A stretch of 64,000 nucleotides of DNA, taken from JABDJX01 sp039942715 (GTDB lineage: Bacteria > Pseudomonadota > Alphaproteobacteria > Rhodobacterales > Rhodobacteraceae). Of this stretch, positions 34,007-42,780 are shown one piece after another; position 1 is the first letter of the stretch; each line of letters starts with the position of its first letter. Location: NCBI GenBank assembly GCA_039942715.1, contig JBDVBY010000003.1, positions 62,001 to 126,000 of the forward strand, read 5' to 3'. A program made the position numbers and the translations under genes. Under the pieces are notes generated by a model. It did no database searches, was not told the DNA's origin, and saw nothing but the letters and a program-made list of their open reading frames with translations.

Positions 34007-34112
34007 TCAAGTGCGGCAAGATGAGGAATGGGATCAGCCCCCGCCAAGGTTTTTTTGTGGCGAAGTTGAGGCGAGGCTTGATTAAACCCGCGCGCGCGGG
34101 CAGATTTGGATC

Positions 34113-34460
34113 ATGACGGTGCAAACTCCAACGCCTTTTCACAAACCAAGCCCGGTGCCAGAAAAAATTGCCTTTGATCGCCAGGAGCTTGGCGTGATTC
34201 TAGGACTTTACGGACGCATGGTTTCGGCCGGTGAATGGCGCGACTATGGGATGTCCTTTCTGAAAGATGTCGCCATTTTCTCCATCTTTCGCCGCGCTGC
34301 GGAACACCCGATCTATCGCATCGAAAAGCGCCCCAAATTGCGCGGTCGCCAAGGCATGTATGCGGTTATCGGGATGGATGGCCGAATTCTTAAACGTGGG
34401 TCTGATCTGAAAGCTGTTCTGCGCGTTTTAGAGCGAAAGCTCATCCGTTCAGTCGACTGA
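34113..34460 (+). CDS. DUF2794 domain-containing protein
   Basis: A 115-residue protein matching DUF2794, found in Rhodobacteraceae and relatives: IAFDRQELGVILGLYGRMV, then GEWRDYGMSFLKDVAIFSIFRRAAE and RGRQGMYAVIGMDGRILKRG (read in parts). It is soluble, basic and of unknown function. The 3' end overlaps the C40 peptidase stop by 12 bases in the opposite direction. I see no strong SD at the ATG. Confidence 0.85.
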   Translation: MTVQTPTPFHKPSPVPEKIAFDRQELGVILGLYGRMVSAGEWRDYGMSFLKDVAIFSIFRRAAEHPIYRIEKRPKLRGRQGMYAVIGMDGRILKRGSDLKAVLRVLERKLIRSVD

Positions 34461-35288
34461 CGGGCGCAATCGCAACGTTACAGGCCCAGTGTCGCTCGCC
34501 GCGATCCGCTCGATTGCAGGCATAGTCAGTTCTTCCACCACGGCCATATGATGCGCATTCGCATGGATCATCGCCTCAGGCCCGGTGGCCATCGCAACAT
34601 GACCTTTCCAGAACAGCAGATCACCGGCTTGCAGGGGCTCGCCTTCATCAAGCGCAACACCCGGCATGTTCATCTGCAAATCGCTGTCGCCCGGGCAAGA
34701 TACATCACAAGCGCGAAATGCGGATTGCACCAAACCGGAACAGTCTATGCCGCGTCCCGAATTCCCGCCCCAAACATACGGTGCACCTAGCAGTCTGCGG
34801 GCTACTGCGACGGGATCGTTGTCAAAATCAGTTACAGGTCGCAAATGCGCCGAGGGCATGTATTGCTCAGGGCCGACACAACTCCAATTGTCGACTGTGT
34901 GAAATACACGGACTTCCGAACCAAGATACTTCGGCACATCAAGTGCATCATACTTCAAATCGGGTTCAGGACGCCAAAAACTCTCACGACTCCAAACACG
35001 ATGCGTGGAAGGTTCAGAGGCAAAAAGCGCCCCATAAACGACCCAACCGCAGTATCCGTCGTACTCCGAAACCCCAAACGCCCACTCGTCTTGCACGTCG
35101 AAAACCCTAAAAGACTGACCACTCAGCAATTGACGATCTCTTCGGCCGTGAGGTGCACGACAAAGGTCCGCAATAACATGAGTAACACGTAGGACCTCAC
35201 CCTCAACAAACCGCTCCGCCTCGACCTGCCCTTTCAGAGACACATGCGCCACGCGACCGTTGAACGGCGTGATCCGCGGATCGCTCAC
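34449..35288 (-). CDS. C40 family peptidase (NlpC/P60) with SH3-like domains
   Basis: A 279-residue protein. The N-terminal half holds one or two SH3b-like domains (VSLKGQVEAERFVEGEVLRV and VFHTVDNWSCVGPE parts), and the C-terminal half is NlpC/P60: GGNSGRGIDCSGLVQSAF carries the catalytic cysteine, and GDLLFWKGHVAMATG and MIHANAHHM hold the histidines. Such enzymes cut gamma-D-Glu to diaminopimelate bonds in peptidoglycan. The start is a GTG at 35288 overlapping the aminopeptidase stop (GTGA). No signal peptide is seen with this start, so it may act on cytosolic muropeptides. Confidence 0.88.
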   Translation of the reverse strand: MSDPRITPFNGRVAHVSLKGQVEAERFVEGEVLRVTHVIADLCRAPHGRRDRQLLSGQSFRVFDVQDEWAFGVSEYDGYCGWVVYGALFASEPSTHRVWSRESFWRPEPDLKYDALDVPKYLGSEVRVFHTVDNWSCVGPEQYMPSAHLRPVTDFDNDPVAVARRLLGAPYVWGGNSGRGIDCSGLVQSAFRACDVSCPGDSDLQMNMPGVALDEGEPLQAGDLLFWKGHVAMATGPEAMIHANAHHMAVVEELTMPAIERIAASDTGPVTLRLRPSVD

Positions 35289-36685
35289 CCCAGCACCGCG
35301 TAAAGCGCGCGGATGCCCTGCCCGACACCGCCCTTTGGCCGCCCCGGCGCGGAACTCGGATTCCAACCATACACATCGAAATGCACATAACGCGGCGTGT
35401 CCGTGACAAACCGTTTCAAAAACAGCGCTGCCGTGATCGACCCGGCAAATCCACCTTTGGGCGCGTTGTCCAGATCGGCAATTCCCGGCTCGATCATCGG
35501 TTCATAAGGCTCCCAAAACGGCATCCGCCACACAGGATCTCGCGCAATTTCGGCCGCCCGTTCCAATGCCTGAGCATCCCCATCATCGCTTGCATAATAA
35601 GGCGCAAGATCAGGCCCAACAGCGACCCGCGCCGCGCCAGTCAACGTCGCCATCGAGATGATCAGATCGGGCGTTTCTTCATCTGCCAAAGCAAGCGCAT
35701 CACCCAAAACCAGCCGCCCTTCAGCATCGGTATTGTTGATCTCAACCGTCAGTCCTTTGCGCGAATTCAGGATGTCACCGGGGCGAAACGCCTCTCCGGC
35801 CACGCTGTTTTCAACCGCCGGGATCAGAACGCGCAACTGGCACTCAGCCTCACCCGCCATCAGCATATGCGCAAGGCCAAGAACATTCGCCGCCCCGCCC
35901 ATATCCTTTTTCATCAGACCCATAGAGGCACCCGGCTTTAGGTTCAGACCGCCGGTGTCAAAACACACACCTTTTCCGACAAGCGTGATCTTCGGCCCCG
36001 ACGCGCCCCAGCGCATGTCAATCAGGCGCGGCGCACGGTTCGAGGCGCGCCCAACGGTGTGGATCATTGGAAAATTAGCCTCAAGCAAATCGTCGCCAGT
36101 GATGACGTCAATTGATGCGCCTTGCGCATTGGCCAAGTCGCGGGCCGCCGCCTCAAGCTCATCCGGGCCCATATCGGACGCAGGCGTGTTGATCAGATCG
36201 CGCACTAAAGCCTCGCCCTGCGCGATCCGTTCCAACCGCGCCGCATCAATACCGTCGGGTGCAATCAGATCTGCTTTGGGCTTCGGCGCGCTTGCATAAC
36301 GATCGAACCGATAGCCTGACAAAAGCCAGCCCAAAGCAGCTTCGTCAAGCGCCTCTCCAGAAAGCGTGGTTTCAAATACCCAGTCCCCTTCAGGAAGCTT
36401 TGCGCGCAAACTTGCAGCCACAAACCGTTTACGCCCACGATCCTTTGCTCCCCCCAAACCACCAGCGGCGCCTTGCACACCGCTTGCTCCGGGGATCAAC
36501 GCCACCTCGCCAGCGCCTGCCTTAAAGCCAGACGCTTCAAGCCACTGCCGGTCCGCTTCCGGCAAAGTTGCCAGCCAATCGGCAAGATCGTCCTTGGCAA
36601 CCAAATGCAGAGGTTTGGCCTGTTCAACAGCCGCCTCGGAAAACAAGAGCTTTTTCACTTCGCACATGTCCTTATTCGATTTCAT
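35285..36685 (-). CDS. M17 leucyl aminopeptidase family protein
   Basis: A 466-residue cytosolic aminopeptidase. The M17 catalytic half has the metal-binding VGKGVCFDTGGLNLKPG, KKDMGGAANVLGLA (catalytic lysine and aspartate) and NTDAEGRLVLGDAL motifs, all intact. It releases N-terminal residues from peptides using two metal ions. The stop overlaps the C40 peptidase start by four bases, so peptide release and muropeptide cutting enzymes are coexpressed, which fits cell-wall peptide recycling (inference). Confidence 0.92.
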   Translation of the reverse strand: MKSNKDMCEVKKLLFSEAAVEQAKPLHLVAKDDLADWLATLPEADRQWLEASGFKAGAGEVALIPGASGVQGAAGGLGGAKDRGRKRFVAASLRAKLPEGDWVFETTLSGEALDEAALGWLLSGYRFDRYASAPKPKADLIAPDGIDAARLERIAQGEALVRDLINTPASDMGPDELEAAARDLANAQGASIDVITGDDLLEANFPMIHTVGRASNRAPRLIDMRWGASGPKITLVGKGVCFDTGGLNLKPGASMGLMKKDMGGAANVLGLAHMLMAGEAECQLRVLIPAVENSVAGEAFRPGDILNSRKGLTVEINNTDAEGRLVLGDALALADEETPDLIISMATLTGAARVAVGPDLAPYYASDDGDAQALERAAEIARDPVWRMPFWEPYEPMIEPGIADLDNAPKGGFAGSITAALFLKRFVTDTPRYVHFDVYGWNPSSAPGRPKGGVGQGIRALYAVLG

Positions 36686-36718
36686 CGAACCCTAAGACAT
36701 TCTTTCCCAAAGGGGAAT

Positions 36719-37105
36719 TCACACGTGGCGATGGCCAATTTCAAGCAATGTCGCGAGAGAGGTTTCGCCAACACGCACCAGTCGCGCGGTGACTGCCGCG
36801 ATTGCAGTGGGATCACTCCCTTTCAACAGATCAGCCAGCACGCGAGCCACTTTGGCAACATCCTGCAATCCCGTGCGGTCAGCCAGTCCAATGACCTTAT
36901 GCACACCGATGCACAGGCGGCGAAACTCTCCCGCAGCCCACGCAGCCTCAACCGACGCAAGGCTAACGACCATCTCTTCTACGGCGTCTTCGGCCCAGAA
37001 TCCCAATGGCTCATCGCCTAAGGCTTCCCGAAAACTCTGAACCGGGCCGACATCAAGTGTAATCACCTCTTGTGGACACAAGACGATAACATCCTCGGAC
37101 TGCAT
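36719..37105 (-). CDS. Small helical protein, possible Hpt-like
   Basis: A 128-residue protein. After a short N-terminal stretch (DVIVLCPQEVITLDVGPVQ) it is all-helical. A segment with RLCIGVHKVIGLADRTGL resembles the AHxLKGxxxxxGA core of histidine phosphotransfer domains, with H in the phospho-acceptor position, and the flanking helices have the right spacing. I do not recognise a named family. The ATG at 37105 has AGGGGAA upstream. It is the gene after pepA-like on this strand and is divergent from the carbonic anhydrase. Confidence 0.7.
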   Translation of the reverse strand: MQSEDVIVLCPQEVITLDVGPVQSFREALGDEPLGFWAEDAVEEMVVSLASVEAAWAAGEFRRLCIGVHKVIGLADRTGLQDVAKVARVLADLLKGSDPTAIAAVTARLVRVGETSLATLLEIGHRHV

Positions 37106-37213
37106 GCGTTCCCCTTTCCCTCTCACCCAGTCCGGTGTAGGGCGAAGGTGAAAAGATTTGGTTGAAACCAAACGAAAAGTCCGTTGCATTTGCAGCAAAT
37201 CGACGAGGAATAC

Positions 37214-37864
37214 ATGGAACACGCGAGGCCTCTGCCGAAATATCTTGTGCAGCGCTATCATGGTTGGAAAGCGACGACATTCGCTGACAACAAAGTCTGG
37301 TACAAACGTCTCGCCGACGAAGGACAGCGCCCGCATTCGATGGTGATCTCTTGTTGTGACAGCCGTATTCACGTCACCTCGATCTTTGGCGCGGACTCAG
37401 GCGAGTTCTTTATTCACCGCAATATCGCCAACCTCGTGCCGCCCTATGAGCCGACGGGGGATCGCCATGGCACATCAGCTGCTCTTGAATACGCGATCAC
37501 CTCGCTGAACATCGCCCACGTCATTATTATGGGTCATTCCAATTGCGGCGGCGTGGCCGGATGTCATGCTATGTGTTCCGGCAATGCGCCCGAGCTGGAC
37601 AAAGCCTCCAGCTTTGTGGGCCGTTGGATGGATATTCTGCGCCCCGGTTTTGAGCGTCTGGACGAAAAGCACGATCACGATCAACAAATCATGGCCTTGG
37701 AAAAAGAGGCGGTCAAAATCTCGCTGGAAAACCTAATGAGCTTCCCTTTTGTCGTTAAGGCGATTGAGGACGACAAGCTGATGCTGCACGGGCTTTGGGC
37801 CGATATCAGCGCAGGCGAACTGCACGAGTATATCCCCGAAGAAAACGACTTTAGGCCGATCTAA
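37214..37864 (+). CDS. Beta-class carbonic anhydrase
   Basis: A 216-residue beta carbonic anhydrase that interconverts CO2 and bicarbonate in the cytosol. Zinc ligands are C47 in SCCDSR (CxDxR), H108 and C111 (GHSNCGG). The ATG at 37214 follows GAGGA at good spacing; an earlier ATG at 37184 is less likely. Its stop is immediately followed by the SbtA-type permease ATG, and an SbtB-like gene comes next, so the three form an operon for bicarbonate uptake and hydration balance. Confidence 0.93.
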   Translation: MEHARPLPKYLVQRYHGWKATTFADNKVWYKRLADEGQRPHSMVISCCDSRIHVTSIFGADSGEFFIHRNIANLVPPYEPTGDRHGTSAALEYAITSLNIAHVIIMGHSNCGGVAGCHAMCSGNAPELDKASSFVGRWMDILRPGFERLDEKHDHDQQIMALEKEAVKISLENLMSFPFVVKAIEDDKLMLHGLWADISAGELHEYIPEENDFRPI

Positions 37865-38839
37865 ATGGACACTCTGGCGCTTGCCATCAACAATCTGATC
37901 TCGCCGATCATTCTAAGTTTCGTTCTGGGCCTGTGCGCCGCCCTTGCCCGGTCTGATCTGACTATCCCCGAAGCCGTCGCCAAAGGCATGTCGATCTATC
38001 TGCTTTTTGCGATCGGCTTTAAAGGTGGAGCTGGCGTTGCCGCACATGGTGTTGATGGCACGCTGATCGCCACGATCTTCGCCGGGATCATCCTGTCTTT
38101 TGCCCTGCCGTTCATCGCCTTTGCGCTTTTGCGGGTGATGACTCCATTCGATACAATCAATAGTGCCGCCGTCGCCGCGCACTATGGTTCGATCTCTATC
38201 GTTACCTTTGTCGCAGCTACTTCCGTGTTGGAAGGCCAAGGCCTTGATCCCGAGGGGTACATGGTCGCCGTCGCTGCCGTAATGGAAGCGCCCGCAATCT
38301 TGTCCGCGCTTTGGCTTGTTTCCCGCTCAGGCGGCACAACAACCGCTAGCAGCGGGCTTTACCGCGAGATTATGCTGAACGGGTCCATCGTGTTGCTGGT
38401 CGGTAGTTTCCTGATCGGCATGATCACAGGCGAAAAAGGCCTGAACCAAATAGCGCCCTTTATCATCGCGCCGTTCCAAGGCGTGCTGTGCCTATTTCTG
38501 CTGGACATGGGTCTCGTCGCTGGACGCGGTCTGCGCGAAACGCGTGGCGATCTTGGGCTTGGTGCTATCGGCTTTGGCATCCTGATGCCCCTGATCGGCA
38601 GTATTATTGGACTCGCCGCTGGCCTCCTTATCGGACTGTCCAGCGGTGGCGTCGCGCTTTTGATGACATTGTCTGCCTCAGCCTCTTACATCGCAGTGCC
38701 TGCTGCCATGCGCGTCGCCCTGCCCGAAGCACGTCCGTCCATCTACCTCACACTTTCGCTTGGCGTCACATTCCCTTTCAACCTGACCATCGGCATTCCG
38801 CTTTACGCAAGCCTTGCCGCCACATTCACCGGAGGCTAG
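37865..38839 (+). CDS. sbtA: Sodium-dependent bicarbonate permease, SbtA family
   Basis: A 324-residue inner-membrane protein with ten hydrophobic helices in two five-helix halves, matching the SbtA family (formerly DUF897): SPIILSFVLGLCAALARSDLTIPEAV in helix 1, GSISIVTFVAATSVLEGQG, and LSASASYIAVPAAMRVALPEA (read in parts), the last being the conserved second-half motif. SbtA takes up bicarbonate together with sodium. The ATG abuts the carbonic anhydrase stop without a gap. It is followed after 2 bases by the PII-like gene, whose SD lies within the end of this gene. Confidence 0.9.
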   Translation: MDTLALAINNLISPIILSFVLGLCAALARSDLTIPEAVAKGMSIYLLFAIGFKGGAGVAAHGVDGTLIATIFAGIILSFALPFIAFALLRVMTPFDTINSAAVAAHYGSISIVTFVAATSVLEGQGLDPEGYMVAVAAVMEAPAILSALWLVSRSGGTTTASSGLYREIMLNGSIVLLVGSFLIGMITGEKGLNQIAPFIIAPFQGVLCLFLLDMGLVAGRGLRETRGDLGLGAIGFGILMPLIGSIIGLAAGLLIGLSSGGVALLMTLSASASYIAVPAAMRVALPEARPSIYLTLSLGVTFPFNLTIGIPLYASLAATFTGG

Positions 38840-38841
38840 CA

Positions 38842-39153
38842 ATGGAAACCCATCAAGCCAAACGCGTCGAAATCATCATCGAAGCACCGTTGGAACGACG
38901 TCTGACCGAAACGCTGGTGAAAGAAGGCGTGACGGGATTTACTGTTCTGCCCGTTTTGGGAGGCTCTGGAAGATCGGGACAATGGAGCCGCGACGGGCAG
39001 GTCTCTCTTGCCTCCGGAATGGTCGCTGTTGTGTGCCTTATCCGGCCAGACCGTCTTGATGCACTTTTAGAATCCGCGTTTGCAGTGGTTGAACGCCATA
39101 TTGGCGTGGTCTCGATCACAGACGCCGAAGTCCTGCGCGCCGAGCGCTTCTAA
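38842..39153 (+). CDS. sbtB: PII-like regulator of the SbtB type
   Basis: A 103-residue protein with the ferredoxin-like beta-alpha-beta fold of PII proteins: RVEIIIEAPLERRLTETLVKEGV, a T-loop-like segment GGSGRSGQWSRDGQ (about 39-58), then the MVAVVCLIRPDRLDALLESAF helix. SbtB binds adenine nucleotides and blocks SbtA. The position directly after sbtA supports this. The C-terminal CGPEGC-type redox loop of some cyanobacterial SbtB is absent here. GGAGG at 38831 precedes the ATG. Confidence 0.85.
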   Translation: METHQAKRVEIIIEAPLERRLTETLVKEGVTGFTVLPVLGGSGRSGQWSRDGQVSLASGMVAVVCLIRPDRLDALLESAFAVVERHIGVVSITDAEVLRAERF

Positions 39154-39163
39154 GTTCGTTTTT

Positions 39164-39385
39164 CTAAACGCTTCGAAGCCGCGACACATAGCAAAACACG
39201 CCCGAGATCGTGCGCCGCGCACCGTTCTTCTCAACGGTGATCTTGCCTTCCTTCACCGCGGGCCCGGTAAATTTGATGACCTTCGCTGGCGTCGAACGCG
39301 CACGCCGAGTGCGACCACGAGACTTTTCACGCGCTGCAATTCCTTGCAGCAATGAATGTACAACATCGTCAGTAATCGGCTTCAT
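39164..39385 (-). CDS. Small basic protein, function unknown
   Basis: A 73-residue, arginine- and lysine-rich protein (REKSRGRTRRARSTPAK) with a beta-like C-terminal half (KVIKFTGPAVKEGKITVEKNG). An AAGGAGAAAC seven bases before the ATG supports translation. The region resembles short helicase-independent DNA-binding proteins, but I do not recognise it. It converges on the sbtB gene. Confidence 0.6.
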   Translation of the reverse strand: MKPITDDVVHSLLQGIAAREKSRGRTRRARSTPAKVIKFTGPAVKEGKITVEKNGARRTISGVFCYVSRLRSV

Positions 39386-39530
39386 CAAGGTTTCTCCTTG
39401 CTCGGGCTTATTCTTGTCACGTTTCCGCCAGATTGAGGCAGAATTTTGACCGAATGTGGCAACAACGTGGCGGCGATGGATTCCACAACCTCCAGATGCA
39501 ATTGCGCCTTAGCTACAAGGAAAACCTTAC

Positions 39531-39565
39531 AAAAAAGAAAAATCGCCTAAAGATTTAGGCGATTT
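39531..39565 (-). terminator. Rho-independent terminator of asd
   Basis: A 12-bp perfect stem (39540-39551 with 39554-39565, AAATCGCCTAAA/TTTAGGCGATTT) and, on the minus strand, a long T-rich run (A-run 39531-39542). It is 69 bases past the asd stop. The AT-rich ends make it usable in both directions, but the tail favours the minus strand. Confidence 0.85.
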
Positions 39566-39633
39566 CCCGTTGTTGAACAATGTGGCGGTGGGAAGGCAGA
39601 TAAGACGCCTTCGCGATACAACCAGAAATGGTC

Positions 39634-40656
39634 TTAGCCTTTTTTCAGCACCCGATTCCCAAGCAATTCAGCAATCTGCACTGCATTCAAAGCAGCACCC
39701 TTGCGCAGGTTATCACTGACACACCAGAAATTCAGACCATTCTCAATCGTGCCATCCTGACGGATACGACTAACAAAGGTGGCATAATCCCCAACGCATT
39801 CAATCGGCGTCGTATACCCGCCATCTTCGCGCTTATCGACAACCATGATACCTGGGCTTTCGCGCAGGATGTCGCGCGCTTCGTCTTCATCCAGAAACTC
39901 TTCCGTCTCGATATTCACCGATTCCGAATGTCCGACAAAAACAGGTACACGCACACAGGTCGCCGTCACCTTGATCGACTTATCAACGATCTTCTTCGTC
40001 TCAACGACCATCTTCCATTCTTCTTTGGTGCTGCCGTCTTCCATAAACACGTCAATCTGCGGGATCACGTTGAACGCAATCTGACGCTGGAACTTGTTCG
40101 GCGGCACTTCAGATGTCGGATTATAAATCGACTTGGTCTGCTCCCACAGCTCATCCGCCCCCTCTTTGCCGGAACCAGACACCGACTGATAGGTGCTGAC
40201 CACAACCCGCTTGATCGTCGCGCGGTCATGCAAAGGCTTTAGAGCCACAACCATCTGTGCGGTTGAACAGTTCGGGTTCGCAATGATGTTCTTGTTGGCA
40301 TAGCCTTCAATCGCATCCGGGTTCACTTCCGGCACAATCAAAGGGATCTCCGGATCATAGCGGTATAGCGAAGAGTTATCGATCACCACACAGCCCGCCT
40401 TGGCCGCAATCGGCGCGTATTTCTTCGTCGGCTCCGAGCCAATCGCAAACAGCGCAATGTCATAACCCGTGAAATCAAACGTATCGAGGTCTTTCGTCTT
40501 TAGCGTCGTATCCCCAAACGTGACTTCTGTACCCAGCGAGCGACGGCTCGCCAAAGCAACAACTTCATCTGCAGGGAACTGGCGTTCGGCCAGAATATTC
40601 AGCATTTCGCGGCCCACGTTACCGGTGGCACCTGCGATTACGACGCGATAGCCCAC
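39634..40656 (-). CDS. asd: Aspartate-semialdehyde dehydrogenase
   Basis: Asd reduces aspartyl phosphate to aspartate semialdehyde, the branch point to lysine/diaminopimelate, threonine and methionine. The 340 residues contain the NADP loop AGATGNVGREML, the NPNCSTAQ motif with the catalytic cysteine, the GSGKEGADEL segment, and CVRVPVFVGHSESV. The start is GTG after AGGAGGTCAAA, a strong SD. The gene is monocistronic with its own terminator. dapD and dapE further along the window continue the pathway. Confidence 0.95.
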   Translation of the reverse strand: MGYRVVIAGATGNVGREMLNILAERQFPADEVVALASRRSLGTEVTFGDTTLKTKDLDTFDFTGYDIALFAIGSEPTKKYAPIAAKAGCVVIDNSSLYRYDPEIPLIVPEVNPDAIEGYANKNIIANPNCSTAQMVVALKPLHDRATIKRVVVSTYQSVSGSGKEGADELWEQTKSIYNPTSEVPPNKFQRQIAFNVIPQIDVFMEDGSTKEEWKMVVETKKIVDKSIKVTATCVRVPVFVGHSESVNIETEEFLDEDEARDILRESPGIMVVDKREDGGYTTPIECVGDYATFVSRIRQDGTIENGLNFWCVSDNLRKGAALNAVQIAELLGNRVLKKG

Positions 40657-40967
40657 TTTGACCTCCTATGTCTTTGGGATGGCGCGCTATAGCGCGGTTA
40701 GGAAGTGGGGGGAAGAGGTGTTTGAGGCGTAGGAGTGGGATACTAGATTCCATGCAAGGAAGCCGCGATCAGGACCCAAAATATTGATACGTAGTGGACG
40801 CTGGGCCTTCTTTTGAGCTTCTTTTTATGACCACGCCCACTGAAAACACACATACGGTGCCTACCTGTCTTCATTATCGATTTGCATGATTAAGCCCCTC
40901 TTCAGCCACACTCTTGCCCAAAAAGTAAACGAAATCCGTGCTCATATATTTAGCAGGAGCTTAAAAA
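40657..40967. other. Gap without recognised genes
   Basis: Between asd and the SBP-OmpA gene (311 bases). It carries the asd SD and a GAAATCCGTG-ATATATT stretch before the AGGAG of the next gene. I see no ORF with an SD, no terminator and no repeat. Confidence 0.5.
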
Positions 40968-42755
40968 GTGTGCAGTTCAAGTAAGTCCAATCTTTGGACG
41001 TTTATGGCGACGTCTTCGTTGAGTGTACTGGCGACATTCGCATCGGCCCAAACCAACAATTCAGTAAAGCTACAGTCTGCTGACATGTCGATTTCAGGAC
41101 AGCTGATGGGCGTTGTCGGCAATTCATACCAAATCATGACATCAAGTGGCGAGTTAATGGTTCCAATCGCAGGCACCACATGTGAGGGCGCGTCTTGCCC
41201 AACACCTGAAATTAGCTTTGAAAAAGGCGCAGAAGTTACGCTGAAATCGCCGGACGGGGCGATCAATTTAACGGGCCAATTGGACAGCGTCACAAGCGAT
41301 CATTACGTTGTTAATACAACGATGGGCCCGCTAAGGGTGAAAAGTGACCGCGTTGAATGTAGTGGGCCAGGGTGTCCAACGATACAGTCTGTAGCAGTCG
41401 AAAATGTGTCAGAAAAGCCAGTCGTTCCAGACGAGGCAAAAATTCGTTTTGCGGGATCAGATACCGTAGGGCTAGGCCTTTTGCCTCACCTGATGAAAGA
41501 CTACGCCACTTATCTTGAGGCAGATATGGCGTCCACCGACTTGTCAGATACCGAGACTTACAAACGTTATGTCGACGCATCAGGCGCCGAGATCACAAGC
41601 ATTTTCGCAAATTCAACCGGTTCAGGCGATGCCTTTGACGCTCTCGAAGTGAGCGGCGCAGAATTCGGCATGACATCTCGCCGTGCAAAAGACAAAGAGA
41701 TTGTTCGGATGGTTGCATCCGGCGCTGGCGATCTACGCGGCACCGAAAACGAGACTGTTATCGCAGTCGACAGTCTTGCTGTTATTACCCACCCAAGCAA
41801 TCCGGTACGTGATCTGGATATGTCGGACATCGGCGATATCTACTTGGGCAAAATTACGAATTGGTCACAAGTTGGTGGCCCAGATGCGCCAATTACGGTG
41901 TTGTCTCGTGAAGACGGGTCAAGCACACGCGGCGTATTCGAAAAGGCTGTCTTTTCGGGCGACGAACCACCTTTGGCTGACCGTGTAACGTATCCAGGTG
42001 GCGACAACCCTGAAATGGCTGAAGCTGTCCGTAGCAACCCATTTGCCATTGGTTATGTTGGGTTTGCATACTCCAAAGGACTAAATCGGATTAATCTCAC
42101 AAGCGAATGCGGCATTACTTCAACTGCCAATTCGTTTTCCGTGAAAACAGAGGAATACCCTCTGGGTCGCCGTCTATACCTTTATAACCGACCAGACGGT
42201 TTGAACGATGAGGCTCAAAAGTTTTTGCAGTATGTGTTGTCTCCTGACGCAGACGATGCAATCGCCGAGTCCAGCTTCATCAACTTTGCAGTTGAACGGA
42301 CAGCTCAGCCGCGTTCTCGGGTCCAAGTCACTGATTTGACCCGTCCGAGTGAACTTCGTCTCGCAAATGAAATGAGCGCCGAGCTTGGCAATTGGGATCG
42401 TCTGTCGACGACTGTTCGTTTCCCTACTGGCTCATCAACACTGGGCAATAAGGAACTCAACGATATCAAACGCTTGATTTCGTATCTAGAGGAGCTGCCA
42501 GCTGGTACACCTGTTGCAATTGTTGGCTTCGCGGACAGCGTCGGACCGTTTAGCAGTAACGTTCAACTGTCCGAGCGCAGAGCCCAAACCGTAAGCGAAA
42601 CCATTCGCAGAATGGGTGGCGAACGTTTGTCTGGCATTCAATTCGAAAACCGATCCTACGGCGAACTTGCACCATCAGTGTGCAACACGAATGAAAATGG
42701 TCGCAAGATTAACCGTCGTGTTGAACTTTGGGTCGGCGCGAGCGTCGGAAGCTGA
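40968..42755 (+). CDS. Exported phosphate-binding-like protein fused to an OmpA domain
   Basis: A 595-residue periplasmic protein with four parts. A signal peptide (SLSVLATFASA, cut near 27/28). A duplicated domain: V33-P78 and V90-P137, both ending in CxGxxCP (C72/C77 and C131/C136). A PstS-like binding domain from about 140 to 435 (IRFAGSDTVG, NSTGSGDAFDAL, YLGKITNWSQVGG and REDGSSTRGVFEKAV motifs). A C-terminal OmpA domain from about 475 (TVRFPTGSSTLGNKELNDI, GFADSVG, QLSERRAQTVSETI) that binds peptidoglycan. No pst genes are near. The start is GTG with AGGAG upstream. Probably a peptidoglycan-bound phosphate or anion binder. Confidence 0.85.
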   Translation: MCSSSKSNLWTFMATSSLSVLATFASAQTNNSVKLQSADMSISGQLMGVVGNSYQIMTSSGELMVPIAGTTCEGASCPTPEISFEKGAEVTLKSPDGAINLTGQLDSVTSDHYVVNTTMGPLRVKSDRVECSGPGCPTIQSVAVENVSEKPVVPDEAKIRFAGSDTVGLGLLPHLMKDYATYLEADMASTDLSDTETYKRYVDASGAEITSIFANSTGSGDAFDALEVSGAEFGMTSRRAKDKEIVRMVASGAGDLRGTENETVIAVDSLAVITHPSNPVRDLDMSDIGDIYLGKITNWSQVGGPDAPITVLSREDGSSTRGVFEKAVFSGDEPPLADRVTYPGGDNPEMAEAVRSNPFAIGYVGFAYSKGLNRINLTSECGITSTANSFSVKTEEYPLGRRLYLYNRPDGLNDEAQKFLQYVLSPDADDAIAESSFINFAVERTAQPRSRVQVTDLTRPSELRLANEMSAELGNWDRLSTTVRFPTGSSTLGNKELNDIKRLISYLEELPAGTPVAIVGFADSVGPFSSNVQLSERRAQTVSETIRRMGGERLSGIQFENRSYGELAPSVCNTNENGRKINRRVELWVGASVGS

Positions 42756-42780
42756 GAACGCTCTTAGTTTTCATCAATAG

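Larger units (their letters stand above)
33777..34112. other. mtnP-DUF2794 intergenic region
   Basis: This 336-base gap contains no convincing protein ORF. It holds a predicted promoter, 102-nt RNA and terminator on the minus strand (see 33872-33973 and 33979-34006). The 34018-34112 part carries a GC-alternating CGCGCGCG stretch just before the DUF2794 ATG and no other recognised signal. Confidence 0.6.

Noticed and set aside
38842..39153. GlnB/GlnK nitrogen regulator
   Set aside because: The T-loop region lacks the tyrosine and the conserved motifs of GlnB; the position after sbtA fits SbtB better.
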